NCBI GenBank assembly: GCA_963734625.1
Contig: CAVTHW010000003.1
Location: 1 to 64,000, forward strand
Length of the DNA stretch: 64,000 nt
Reading direction: 5' to 3'
Origin: CAVTHW01 sp963734625
GTDB taxonomy: Bacteria > Acidobacteriota > Terriglobia > Bryobacterales > Bryobacteraceae
Shown piece by piece: positions 27,434-35,331 of the stretch. The notes under the pieces were generated by a model, which had not been told where the DNA came from, searched no databases, and was given only the letters and a program-made list of their open reading frames with translations. Within the stretch, counting starts at the first letter, position 1; every line of letters starts with the position of its first letter. The translations under genes and the position numbers were made by a program.

Positions 27434-28396
27434 CTACACCTTTCCGAGGCGCTGTAGCGAGCGCGCAACCACCTGGGAGTGCTCTTCCATCTTTTCCGCG
27501 ATTGCCAGCGCGACTTCCAGGGCGCGGCAGGCGTCGTGGCCGCCCACCAGTGGCGCCGCCCGCGTCTCGACGCATTCGAAAAACGAGTCGAGTTCCAGCC
27601 GCAAGGGCTCGTCCTTTTCCACCAGCACCGGATTGGACGAGATCCGCCTATCTTCCGTTACGGCCAGCGAGGAGAGCTCTTGCCGGGAGTAATCCAGCGC
27701 CAGGTATTCGCTCGGCTGGAAAAGCCGGAGCTTGCGCACCCGCTCGGTGGATACGCGGCTGGCGGTCAGGTTCGCCACACAACCACCCGGAAAGGCCAGC
27801 CTTACGCTGGCGATGTCCGGCGTGCGGGTCAGTACGGAGATTCCCGCCGCGCGAATCTCCTCTGGCATTTCGCCGACCAGCCAGAGTACCACGTCGATGT
27901 CGTGAATCATCAGGTCCAGGACGACATCGACATCCAGGCTGCGCGGGGTGAACGGACTCAGCCGGTGGACTTCAAAGAACAGCGGCAGCCGGGTCGCCTT
28001 CTGCAAGGCCTGCACGGCGGGGTTGAACCGCTCTAAATGTCCTACCTGAAGAATGCGTTCGGCGGATCGGGCCGCATTCACGAGTTGCAGGGCGGAAGCC
28101 AGGTCGGCGGCGATGGGCTTCTCCACCAGCACATCGATGCCGGCGGCGATAAGCGAGCAGGCCGTCTCGACATGAGCGCTGGTGGGCACGGCCACCACGG
28201 CGGCGTCGACGCGGCCTTCCAGCTCGCCAAGCTCCGCAACCGCCGGGCAACCGAATTCGGCGGCCGCTGCACCCGCCTTTTGCGCGTCGGTATCAAACAC
28301 GGCGGCGAGCTTGGCCCGGCCGGATTGGCTGATGATCCGCATGTGGCGCAGGCCGAACTGCCCCGCGCCAACGACGGCTACACGAGTTTCTTTCAC
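27434..28396 (-). CDS. Gfo/Idh/MocA-family NAD(P)-dependent oxidoreductase
   Basis: 320 residues, cytoplasmic. Rossmann fold with GAGQFG (10-15), the family motif EKP at 92-94 (VEKPIAAD), and the C-terminal alpha/beta domain with VLDLMIHDIDVVLWL holding the catalytic-type His. Located between lpxI and the TonB-like gene in the lipid A operon. In some bacteria the gene beside lpxA is gnnA, an oxidoreductase of this family that starts conversion of UDP-GlcNAc to the 3-amino sugar used for amide-linked lipid A. That function is plausible here, but its partner transaminase GnnB is not in the window. GTG start at 28396 overlaps the lpxI stop. Confidence 0.85.
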   Translation of the reverse strand: MKETRVAVVGAGQFGLRHMRIISQSGRAKLAAVFDTDAQKAGAAAAEFGCPAVAELGELEGRVDAAVVAVPTSAHVETACSLIAAGIDVLVEKPIAADLASALQLVNAARSAERILQVGHLERFNPAVQALQKATRLPLFFEVHRLSPFTPRSLDVDVVLDLMIHDIDVVLWLVGEMPEEIRAAGISVLTRTPDIASVRLAFPGGCVANLTASRVSTERVRKLRLFQPSEYLALDYSRQELSSLAVTEDRRISSNPVLVEKDEPLRLELDSFFECVETRAAPLVGGHDACRALEVALAIAEKMEEHSQVVARSLQRLGKV

Positions 28397-29220
28397 GGGC
28401 TCCCCTCTCCATCTTGCGGCTCGTAGCCCGCAATGGCAACACCAGCGCCGTCCGCCGCCCGCAGCATCTCCTCGCGGTCCAGAAGCAGCGTACGCCCGGC
28501 GTCCACCGCCAGCACCGTTGTTCCGGTTTCGCGCATCACCGCTATCGTCCCGGGGCCGACCACGGGCACGTCGAACAGTAGATGCTTTCGGCGCCGCGAC
28601 ACTTTCACCAGCCGCAAGGGCCGTCCGTTGACCAGAGTCGCCGCGCGGCGAAGCATGGCGTCGGTGCCTTCCATGGCTTCCACGGCTACGCAGGCTCCCT
28701 CGGCGATGGCCACGCTCTGCCCGATGTCGAACCCGGCCAGCGCGCCGGCGACGCGGCGGCCGTAGTCGACGTCCGCTTCCTCCTCCGCCGTAGGCTTGCG
28801 CCTGGTGAGCGGACCCGCTTCGGCCAACAGCGGCTTGAGCAGCCGCGTCGAGTCGCCCAGGCGGATTCCCTCGCCTTCCAGAATCTTGACCACGCCGCCG
28901 ATCAGGGCGTCCGTGTTCTTCTCTCTTAGGGATGCGAGCAGCTTGATCAGCCGCCAGTCGGGACGAATCGACGAGAAGATCCGGGCGTGCTTGACTTGCC
29001 CGGCCAGGATCACCTCATCGACGCCCTCCTTCTTCAGGATGTCGATGAGCCGGCTCAGTTCTCCCAGGCTGATCCAATAGCAGCGCGCCGCCAGGGCCTC
29101 AATCTCTTTGGACGCCTCTTCCTTGATCCCCACGGCCACCACTTCGTGGCCGAGCTGGCGCGCCGAGGCCAGCGCCAGGGCGGGGAAGCGGCCGCTGCCC
29201 GCGATGAGGCCGTACTTCAT
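28393..29220 (-). CDS. lpxI: UDP-2,3-diacylglucosamine diphosphatase LpxI
   Basis: 275 residues. LpxI (former DUF1009) hydrolyses UDP-2,3-diacylglucosamine to lipid X and UMP at the inner membrane, replacing LpxH in many non-enteric bacteria. Visible: GLIAGSGRFPALALASARQL (start), DEVILAGQVKHARIF, NTDALIGGVVKILEGEGI, and the C-terminal catalytic domain with VAIAEGACVAVEAMEGTDAM and KHLLFDVPVVGPGTI. The C-terminal Asp (VPVVGP context, FDVP) is the usual metal ligand. It is separated by 7 bases from lpxA and overlaps the next gene, so it is part of the operon. Confidence 0.93.
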   Translation of the reverse strand: MKYGLIAGSGRFPALALASARQLGHEVVAVGIKEEASKEIEALAARCYWISLGELSRLIDILKKEGVDEVILAGQVKHARIFSSIRPDWRLIKLLASLREKNTDALIGGVVKILEGEGIRLGDSTRLLKPLLAEAGPLTRRKPTAEEEADVDYGRRVAGALAGFDIGQSVAIAEGACVAVEAMEGTDAMLRRAATLVNGRPLRLVKVSRRRKHLLFDVPVVGPGTIAVMRETGTTVLAVDAGRTLLLDREEMLRAADGAGVAIAGYEPQDGEGSP

Positions 29221-29227
29221 ATCGTCC

Positions 29228-30004
29228 CTACTTTATTACGCCGCGCCCGGAGGTTTCCATAAAGGCGATAATCTCCTCGACCTCGGCGCAAGCCGGGATC
29301 TCCGCGCGAATGCGCTCGATCGCCTGAGACCGGTTCAAGCCCGAGCGGGTCAACAGGCGGAAGAACTTCTGCAGGTGCTCGACAGTCTCGGATGGGAAAC
29401 CCCGGCGCTCCAGGCCGATCTTGTTGGCCCCGAAGACCTTGATGGGACGCTCGCTGACGGTCGTCGAGTACGGCATGACGTCCTGCGTAACCACGCTGTA
29501 GCCGCCGATCATGGCGTGCCGCCCGACCCGGCAATACTGGTGGACTCCGCTGAAGGCGCCAACGTTGGCCCAGTCGCCGATCGTCACATGCCCGCCGATG
29601 GTGGCCCCGTGGCCCAGGATCGCATGGCTTCCCACCCGGGTGTCGTGGGCCAGGTGCACGTGGGCCATGAGCAGATTGTCGTCACCGATCGAGGTGACCA
29701 GGCCGCCGCCTTCAGTCCCCCGGTGAATGGCCACGAACTCGCGGATCGTGTTGCGGCTCCCGATGCGCGTTTCGGCGCGCTCGCCCTTGTACTTCAGATC
29801 CTGAGAAGCGACTCCAATCGTCGAGTACGGGAAAAAGACGTTGTCCTCGCCGATCCAGGTGGGCCCCTCCAGGTACACTTGCGCCATGATGCGCGTGCGG
29901 GCCCCAATCTCGACCTCGGCCCCGACGATCGAATACGGGCCGATTTCGGCGCTCTCGTGCACACGGGCCGACGCATCGACCACGGCGGTCGGGTGAATGG
30001 GCAT
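29228..30004 (-). CDS. lpxA: UDP-N-acetylglucosamine acyltransferase LpxA
   Basis: 258 residues. First step of lipid A synthesis: transfer of a 3-hydroxyacyl chain from ACP to the UDP-sugar. Left-handed beta-helix from hexapeptide repeats (IHPTAVVDASARVHESAEIG ...) through about 190, then the helical C-terminal ACP-binding part. The catalytic His of E. coli LpxA (H125) corresponds to H120 (HLAHDTRVG). NTIREFVAIHRGT and GLERRGF are family signatures. Whether it acylates oxygen (UDP-GlcNAc) or nitrogen (UDP-GlcNAc3N) cannot be told here; the neighbouring Gfo/Idh gene raises the second option. It follows fabZ by 6 bases. Confidence 0.96.
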   Translation of the reverse strand: MPIHPTAVVDASARVHESAEIGPYSIVGAEVEIGARTRIMAQVYLEGPTWIGEDNVFFPYSTIGVASQDLKYKGERAETRIGSRNTIREFVAIHRGTEGGGLVTSIGDDNLLMAHVHLAHDTRVGSHAILGHGATIGGHVTIGDWANVGAFSGVHQYCRVGRHAMIGGYSVVTQDVMPYSTTVSERPIKVFGANKIGLERRGFPSETVEHLQKFFRLLTRSGLNRSQAIERIRAEIPACAEVEEIIAFMETSGRGVIK

Positions 30005-30010
30005 GGCGCG

Positions 30011-30460
30011 CTAGGCGGCGGAGGGCGCGCGGTCGGCCAGCTTGCAGAGCACTTCGACTTCGGCCACCACGTTGCCGTCCACCGTCGCCACTCCCCGCAT
30101 CTTGGCCACGCTGGCCTTCTTCTTGATCACCTTCATCTCGATGCGAAGCTGGTCGCCGGGCAGTACCGGCCGCCGGAACTTGGCGCTGTCGATTCCGGCC
30201 AGCAGCACCAGCTTGCTGGCCCGGTCCTCGATTCCCTTGAGCACCAGCACGCCGGCCACCTGCGCCATGGCTTCGACGATCAATACACCCGGCATCACCG
30301 GGAAATCGGGGAAGTGCCCCTGGAAGAAGGGCTCGTTCACCGTCACGTTCTTGATGCCGACGATGCGGTCCGGCTCCAATTCCAGGATGCGGTCCACCAG
30401 CAGCATCGGAAACCGGTGCGGCAAAATCTTGCGAATTTCTTCGATATCCAGAGTTGGCAT
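30011..30460 (-). CDS. fabZ: 3-hydroxyacyl-ACP dehydratase FabZ
   Basis: 149 residues, hot-dog fold. Dehydrates 3-hydroxyacyl-ACP in fatty acid elongation and so competes with LpxA for the same substrate, which explains the usual fabZ-lpxA pairing. The active site is H49 in GHFPDFPVMPG and E63 in EAMAQ; LPHRFPMLLVDR near the start is also typical. First gene of the operon in view. A TATAAT on the same strand at 30472-30477 lies only about 12 bases upstream of the ATG, and there is no clear ribosome site, so the transcript may have a very short leader. Confidence 0.96.
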   Translation of the reverse strand: MPTLDIEEIRKILPHRFPMLLVDRILELEPDRIVGIKNVTVNEPFFQGHFPDFPVMPGVLIVEAMAQVAGVLVLKGIEDRASKLVLLAGIDSAKFRRPVLPGDQLRIEMKVIKKKASVAKMRGVATVDGNVVAEVEVLCKLADRAPSAA

Positions 30461-30471
30461 GGGGAGCCACT

Positions 30472-30477
30472 ATTATA
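30472..30477 (-). promoter_or_regulatory. Possible -10 element (TATAAT) of the lipid A operon
   Basis: TATAAT on the minus strand, about 12 bases before the fabZ ATG. The short distance would give an almost leaderless mRNA. No -35 box is evident. Confidence 0.4.
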
Positions 30478-30690
30478 ACGGCAAAAAGGGGACAGACGCA
30501 TTTTCCCCGGTCGGGACTGCGGCCATGCTCGAGCAGGCCGAGTTCATCGTGGCTCACATACGCCCTGGCCCCGCCGCTCCCGCCTCCGAGTCTCCTGTGG
30601 TGAACTTCTTTGTTCCCAGCCTTGCTATTCTGAGAACCGGCGGAAACTCAGGATTGGTTCTGCGATTTGGAAAAGGAACGGAAGAAGACT

Positions 30691-31773
30691 ATGAGGCTAA
30701 GCGAGACGATTTGGACGACGGGTGGCATCGGCGCGGCAGCGCTGTTGCTCATTGCCCCTTGGGCATCATCGCAACAACCGGCGCCACAAGCCGGTGCTCC
30801 GGCCGCGCAGACAGCCCCGGGCGCTCCGGGAACTCCAGGAGCGGCAATCGCAGGACGGGGCGCTGGCGGCGGTGGCGGTTTCGGACGCGGCGCTGCGGCG
30901 TTCGATATGTCTGATAACGTAGGCTGGGTCTCTCTCTTCAATGGGCGCGATCTGAGTGGTTGGGACGGCGATACCCGCTATTGGAAAGTCGATGACGGAG
31001 CCATCTACGTTGAGCCGACCTGCGAGAAACCGACCGGCACCATCTACCTCATATGGCAGGGTGGCGAGGTCGGGGACTTCATGCTGAAGTTCGATTCCAA
31101 AGGCACCGGCGCCGTCAATGGTGGAGTGCAGTTCCGCAGCTATTTGACCGCGGATATCAACGTTTCCGGGAAGTATCCCGGCCGCGGCGGATTTGGAACC
31201 ATGGTGAGCGCGGCGCCCGCTGGCGGTGGCGCCGGACGCGGTACCGGCGCTCCTGGCGCTGGCGGAGGGGCAGCGGGTCGCGGCGCGGCCGCGGGTGGCG
31301 GGGCGCCGGGCGGGGGTGGTGGGCGCGGGCAGCAGTCGGCTGCCTGTCCCAGCGGCCAGCCTCGCGGGACTGCACCTTCCCGCGCGGAAGAGGCTAAGTG
31401 GGATATGGCCGGTCCGCAGTTCGACTTTGACGCGAACAACCAGTGGCCGGGCGGCTATTACGAGCAGGCCTCGCCTCGCGGCATTGCCGGCCCTCCGGGC
31501 TCGGTTACTCTGGCATTGCCGGTCAACCAGCGCCTCACTCTGGCCACCCTTCACGACAAAACGGCGCGGGACTCCTGGTTCAAGAAGGATGACTACAATC
31601 AGTTCCTTCTCATCTGCAAGGGCAATACCACCTCGCTCTACATGAACGGCCACCTGATATCCCTGTTCATCGATAACGATCCGACCCTGTTCCGCCCCAG
31701 CGGACTCATCGGCCTCGAAGTCGAAAGCACCGGTGGATATTGGACCAGGAATATCTACCTGAAGCGGATGTAA
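30691..31773 (+). CDS. Secreted DUF1080 (3-keto-disaccharide hydrolase-like) protein
   Basis: 360 residues. Signal peptide (IGAAALLLIAPWASS) followed by a Gly/Ala/Pro-rich linker (about 30-75), then a DUF1080 jelly-roll: WVSLFNGRDLSGWDGD, WKVDDGAIYV, FMLKFDSKGTGAVNGGVQFR, and at the end LYMNGHLISLFIDNDPT. A second Gly-rich insertion (about 180-215) interrupts the fold. DUF1080 proteins are glucanase-like folds, some shown to act on 3-keto-glycosides; the activity of this one is unproven. ATG at 30691 with GGAAGAAG upstream; a TTG 24 bases earlier is less likely. It lacks the 36-bp leader motif of the other two DUF1080 genes. Confidence 0.83.
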   Translation: MRLSETIWTTGGIGAAALLLIAPWASSQQPAPQAGAPAAQTAPGAPGTPGAAIAGRGAGGGGGFGRGAAAFDMSDNVGWVSLFNGRDLSGWDGDTRYWKVDDGAIYVEPTCEKPTGTIYLIWQGGEVGDFMLKFDSKGTGAVNGGVQFRSYLTADINVSGKYPGRGGFGTMVSAAPAGGGAGRGTGAPGAGGGAAGRGAAAGGGAPGGGGGRGQQSAACPSGQPRGTAPSRAEEAKWDMAGPQFDFDANNQWPGGYYEQASPRGIAGPPGSVTLALPVNQRLTLATLHDKTARDSWFKKDDYNQFLLICKGNTTSLYMNGHLISLFIDNDPTLFRPSGLIGLEVESTGGYWTRNIYLKRM

Positions 31774-31940
31774 ACCGGAGGCGCCCGGCCGGGTTTCCTA
31801 TGCTGAAGGCGGCCCGGGCACGCGAAGACGTTCAAGGTTGCGAAGTTTGACATCAAGGCTGGCCACGTTCGCCCGTGTCAGCGGTTTTCGGTCTTTCTCC
31901 GCAACCTGTTCAGTTTGCGGCTGACTTTCACCACAAGCTG

Positions 31941-32261
31941 CTACGGGTGGCAGGTTTGGGAGACGGTCTCGATCTTGTTCACCCGCAGCACCTGCTCGTC
32001 ACCCTCCTTCGCGATCCGCCCGGTGACCTTCACCTGCTGGCCCACGTGCTTCGCGAAGCCCTCGTCGGGGAAGCCCTCACCGTGGAGCGTGATGATCTTG
32101 CGCAGTTCTTTGTTGTCGGCGAGGATGAAGTTACCGTCCGATGCCTGATCGATGCAGCCGGACATCGTGACGGCGGCGGGCCGGCTGGGCGCCTTATCCT
32201 TCTCGGCTGTTTGTGCGAAGAGGCTGACCGAGATCGCGATCAGCAGCAGGCAGTACCGCAT
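31941..32261 (-). CDS. Small exported OB-fold-like protein (DUF5818-like)
   Basis: 106 residues. Signal peptide MRYCLLLIAISVSLFAQ, then a compact domain of short strands: VTMSGCIDQASDGNFILAD, KIITLHGEG, HVGQQVKVTGRIAKEGDEQV, LRVNKIETV. The pattern (GC, then NFxL, then VGxxVxVTG) fits small periplasmic OB-fold proteins such as DUF5818, a tentative assignment. The start is well supported by AGGAGG about 6 nt before the ATG. It stands alone, convergent with the DUF1080 gene. Function unknown. Confidence 0.7.
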   Translation of the reverse strand: MRYCLLLIAISVSLFAQTAEKDKAPSRPAAVTMSGCIDQASDGNFILADNKELRKIITLHGEGFPDEGFAKHVGQQVKVTGRIAKEGDEQVLRVNKIETVSQTCHP

Positions 32262-32355
32262 GGACGCCTCCTGAAATTAGGGTAGCGCCAGTAGCGTGTG
32301 ACCACAACTGCTCAAAGGGTGTACACTACTGCTGCAAGTGAGTTGAGGTTGCATT

Positions 32356-32676
32356 ATGAATGTGATTGCCGACCTTTGCGTGATTCCCATGGGAGGCGGA
32401 GTGTCCGTGTCCAGACATGTGGCTCTCTGCGAGCGGATCTTGACCGAAGCGGGCCTCAAGACGAAGCTTCACGCCTACGGTACGAACATTGAAGGGGAGT
32501 GGGACGACGTGTTCGCAGCCGTGAAGCGTTGCCATGAGGCCCTCCACCACCAGGGCGTGCTTAGGATCTCAACCAGCATGAGATTCGGTACCCGCGTGGA
32601 TCGCGAGCAACACATGGAAGACAAGATCCGCAGCGTAGAGGAGAAACTCAAGCCGCCTCAGTTGGTATCTCGCTGA
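32356..32676 (+). CDS. MTH1187-family thiamine-binding protein
   Basis: 106 residues, cytoplasmic, ferredoxin-like fold (former DUF77). MNVIADLCVIPMGGGVSVSR at the start, GLKTKLHAYGTNIEGEWDDV in the middle and VLRISTSMRFGTRVDR towards the end are typical of the family. Some members bind thiamine or HMP, others are of unknown role. No TPP riboswitch or other thiamine gene is seen nearby. A gene of its own, flanked by the small exported gene on the left (divergent) and a repeated motif on the right. Confidence 0.85.
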   Translation: MNVIADLCVIPMGGGVSVSRHVALCERILTEAGLKTKLHAYGTNIEGEWDDVFAAVKRCHEALHHQGVLRISTSMRFGTRVDREQHMEDKIRSVEEKLKPPQLVSR

Positions 32677-32688
32677 GCCAGGGCACCG

Positions 32689-32712
32689 AACCGCGACAGA
32701 CAGGGAGCGGTT
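32689..32712. repeat. 24-bp interspersed repeat with 6-bp ends inverted, copy 1
   Basis: AACCGC and GCGGTT flank a spacer that reads gacagacaggga. The same unit with one internal change recurs at 41447-41470. Both copies lie just beyond the end of a gene. Motifs like this are, to my recollection, dispersed in Solibacter-type genomes; the role is unknown. Confidence 0.6.
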
Positions 32713-32726
32713 AACGCCGCCGACCA

Positions 32727-33812
32727 CTAGGGCCTGGCGGCGGCGCCCGTCGCTTCGGCTGCGGCCACCAGGGCGTCCAAGGCGGAAATCTGGGTTGCAG
32801 CGTTTTTCGCTTCAGAGGGCCCGGACCACACCACTCCAAACCGGTGATCGGGGTCCCCAACCTGCCAGATCCTTTCGGCGTTCGTCTGCAGGAAGCGCCT
32901 GAACCGGGGATCCGGAGCAGCCGCGTTCAGCGTTGCCAGATTCCTCACGAAAATACCCTTGAACTGAACGCCATCGTTCCCGCAGCGCGGTTCACAAGAT
33001 TCGTGGAGAATGCCGTCCTTGTCGGCGAGCTGAGAGATCGCCGACGATGCGATGGACTGCGCGCGCTCCAGGAGTTTCGCATCGCCGGTTTGTTTGAACA
33101 GCGCGCTCAAACCCCCGAGGATGACCCCCTGATTATATGTCCAGGTGGTTCGACGGTTATTCTGGCATGCGGAATCCAGCCCGTCGTTCACCAGATTCTC
33201 TGGATTGATCATGCCGGATGCCGCAAACCATTCCCATTCCCGTTGCGCCCAGTCCAGGTAATTTGCCCGTTGACCCGGGTCCTTCGTGAGATTCGCCAGA
33301 GTAGCGGCCACGGAAAGGAACAACTCGTTGGCAATGGCATTCTTGTAGCGCTTGTCCTTTCTCCACCAGATGCCCCCGCCGCAAGTATCATCCCAACCCT
33401 TCGTCATATCGACGAAGATTCGGTCTGCCATTTCAAGATAGCGCGCCTCCTGCGTCAACTCGTAAGCGCCGGCCCAGGCCAGCGCCCACCAGCCTTCATC
33501 GTCCCAGTAGTCGTTTAGAAAATTCGGAAACTTGCCGTTGGAATTGCGCTCGAAGGTATTCGCGATGACCGGCCGAAATTCTGAAGAGGCGCTTAATTTC
33601 GAGTAGCGCACCAGCACCGTCACGCCGTTGGCCGCGTTCCACCAATTCGTCGTTTGCCATAAGCCCGTCTCAGGCACATACCAGGCCTGGAGGGTCTTCA
33701 GCCCGGCTGCCGCATTGGCGAGAAAATCCGTTGAGGGCTGCGCCCTGGCGCCCCCTGCCAGCAAACCGAGGGTGGCCAGAACTGCCATGGGCCATGCGTA
33801 AGAGCGTCTCAT
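32727..33812 (-). CDS. Secreted glycoside hydrolase family 76 (alpha-1,6-mannanase-like)
   Basis: 361 residues. Signal peptide (MAVLATLGLLAGGARAQ) and an (alpha/alpha)6 barrel typical of GH76. The catalytic Asp pair is D104-D105 in DYWDDEGWWALAW. Other family marks are LWQTTNWWNAANGVTVLVRY, GGGIWWRKDKRYKNAIANEL and TWTYNQGVILGGL. GH76 enzymes cut alpha-1,6-mannan of fungal or yeast cell walls, so a role in mannan use is inferred. The 36-bp leader motif at 33849-33884 is shared with two DUF1080 genes at 54.4-56.7 kb. Confidence 0.88.
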   Translation of the reverse strand: MRRSYAWPMAVLATLGLLAGGARAQPSTDFLANAAAGLKTLQAWYVPETGLWQTTNWWNAANGVTVLVRYSKLSASSEFRPVIANTFERNSNGKFPNFLNDYWDDEGWWALAWAGAYELTQEARYLEMADRIFVDMTKGWDDTCGGGIWWRKDKRYKNAIANELFLSVAATLANLTKDPGQRANYLDWAQREWEWFAASGMINPENLVNDGLDSACQNNRRTTWTYNQGVILGGLSALFKQTGDAKLLERAQSIASSAISQLADKDGILHESCEPRCGNDGVQFKGIFVRNLATLNAAAPDPRFRRFLQTNAERIWQVGDPDHRFGVVWSGPSEAKNAATQISALDALVAAAEATGAAARP

Positions 33813-33848
33813 TTCCCGGCGGCTCCTTTAAATTCTAAACCGGTATCT

Positions 33849-33884
33849 CCATTTTGGGCTGCCGGCTCCTGTTCAGTCTACACC
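33849..33884 (-). promoter_or_regulatory. Shared leader motif, copy upstream of GH76
   Basis: On the coding strand the conserved core is GGTGTAGACT, two variable bases, then ACAGGA, lying about 37 bases before the ATG. The same element sits 32 bases upstream of the two DUF1080 genes (55525-55560, 56740-56775). TAGACT could act as a -10 box; alternatively it is an operator or RNA leader. Confidence 0.6.
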
Positions 33885-34064
33885 CCGTCCGCCAGCGCGG
33901 CAGCTTCCGGTTAGCTCCCCAAACCGCCCGCAACTGGGCGGAACAGGCGGATAGAGGACTCGGAAAACGGTTGTTTTCACGTTAACCCTGGTCAGGTGTT
34001 GTTAGGTAGCCGGCGCGCGAATCTTGGCCGACCAGGGTGCTATCGTTGGAAAAAGGGCAGAGGG

Positions 34065-34919
34065 ATGCAGTGGAACCGGCCAGTCCGGGCCGCGGTGTAC
34101 GGTCTTGCAGCGATCGTCTCACTCTACGCCTTCCAGCCGCCCTTTCGTGAATTCCCCGGTGTCGAATACAGCCTCGGCGACATTCCGCTGCCCGCGGACT
34201 TTCAGGAAAAGACAGAGTGGGCTTTCGCCCGCCTGATGTTCCCGGGCGGTGGTGTTCTCGACGGCTATTACCCGCGCTTCCAGGGAGACTACCGGCTCGG
34301 CCTTTCCCTGTGGACGCAGGACTACCCGCGCGCCGACCGTCTCTTCTCCCTCGCCGTCCGGCGACTGACCCGCATTGACACCCGTTCCGTGGAACAAGTG
34401 GTGGATCTCGACTCGGGCGATGTCTACAACTGGCCCTGGATTTACGCCGTTCAAGTAGGTGAATGGGGACTCACAGAACCGGAAGCCCTGGTCTTGCGCG
34501 AATACCTGCTGCGCGGCGGTTTCTTCATGGCCGACGACCTGCATGGCCAGTATGAGTGGGAGGTCTTCGCCCGTACCATGCGCATGACGTTTCCAGGCCG
34601 GCCCATCGTCGAACTCACGGATGAGGACGCCGCGTTCCACACGGTTTACGACTTGAACGATCGCTTCCAGGTGCCCGGCTGGGCCCACTTACAACAGGGC
34701 TACAAGCGGCCCATCCATGCCACCGGGCCCGATGATGGAAAAGGAGCGCACTGGCGCGGCATCTACGACGACAAAGGCCGCCTCATGGTGGCGGTCTCAT
34801 ACAACTCCGACCTCGGCGACGCCTGGGAGTGGGCCGACGATCCGAGGTATCCGGAACCATGCGCCGGCCTGGCCATCCGGTTGGGAATCAACTACATTGC
34901 GTATGCGATGACGCATTGA
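34065..34919 (+). CDS. DUF4159-domain exported protein
   Basis: 284 residues. N-terminal hydrophobic segment (AAVYGLAAIVSLYAF) serves as signal or anchor. The rest is a DUF4159 domain: WAFARLMFPGG, WTQDYPRADRLFSLAVRRLT, WPWIYAVQVGEWGLTEPEA, LREYLLRGGFFMADDLHG, and a C-terminal GLAIRLGINYIAYAMTH. DUF4159 domains have a flavodoxin/GATase-like fold and usually occur next to von Willebrand or MoxR-type gene sets, which are not seen here. Function unknown. The ATG at 34065 is preferred to an earlier in-frame ATG at 33996, whose extra residues are not hydrophobic; AGAGG lies just upstream. Confidence 0.82.
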   Translation: MQWNRPVRAAVYGLAAIVSLYAFQPPFREFPGVEYSLGDIPLPADFQEKTEWAFARLMFPGGGVLDGYYPRFQGDYRLGLSLWTQDYPRADRLFSLAVRRLTRIDTRSVEQVVDLDSGDVYNWPWIYAVQVGEWGLTEPEALVLREYLLRGGFFMADDLHGQYEWEVFARTMRMTFPGRPIVELTDEDAAFHTVYDLNDRFQVPGWAHLQQGYKRPIHATGPDDGKGAHWRGIYDDKGRLMVAVSYNSDLGDAWEWADDPRYPEPCAGLAIRLGINYIAYAMTH

Positions 34920-35331
34920 GGCGGGGGGCTCGCGCAGGCTGGATCGCGGAAGCAAGGCCAACCTTTGGTGGACCTATCCGGCGGCAGCCGGGCTCGTTCA
35001 GGGCTTCGGCAGCCAATCGTACAGCGATGCCGGCCCCGCGACTCGGCGGACCTCGCCTGCCGCGATTCTTCTCCGCGCCAGGCGCGGTCGCAACGCTCTA
35101 AAGGCTTTTCATTCTCCAGCCTGGTGTATAGGCGGAAGGCGCGCGAGTGGGCGGTCTTGAGGAACTCCTCCTCGTGGCCTGGCGTGCGTGAACTTCAAGA
35201 GCTCCGGCATCGGCGGAGGCGGTTTTGGGTGTAGGATTACGGTATCGTGAGTCCAAAATATGAATCTCGGGTAGATGCGATAACGCTCAAGGAGAGGAGC
35301 GATCGACAAACCAACATGAAAGAGGACGGCA
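34920..35331. other. Intergenic spacer, no gene recognised
   Basis: The first ~300 bases are GC-rich with frames that look like shadows. From about 35220 the sequence becomes clearly more AT-rich, continuing into the cytochrome gene. A seven-codon frame (ATG at 35316 to TAA at 35339) overlaps the TTG start of the cytochrome and could be a leader peptide. Confidence 0.4.

Noticed and set aside
29108..30478. A 456-codon open frame opposite lpxI, lpxA and fabZ
   Set aside because: Crosses three real genes on the other strand and has no domain of its own.
30481..30505. ggggacagacgcattttc-like stretch as a known mobile repeat
   Set aside because: It resembles a motif that I associate with dispersed repeats, but only one copy is in the window and no transposase is near.
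32277..32355. A TPP riboswitch before the thiamine-binding protein gene
   Set aside because: The leader is short and lacks the conserved TPP riboswitch core sequences.
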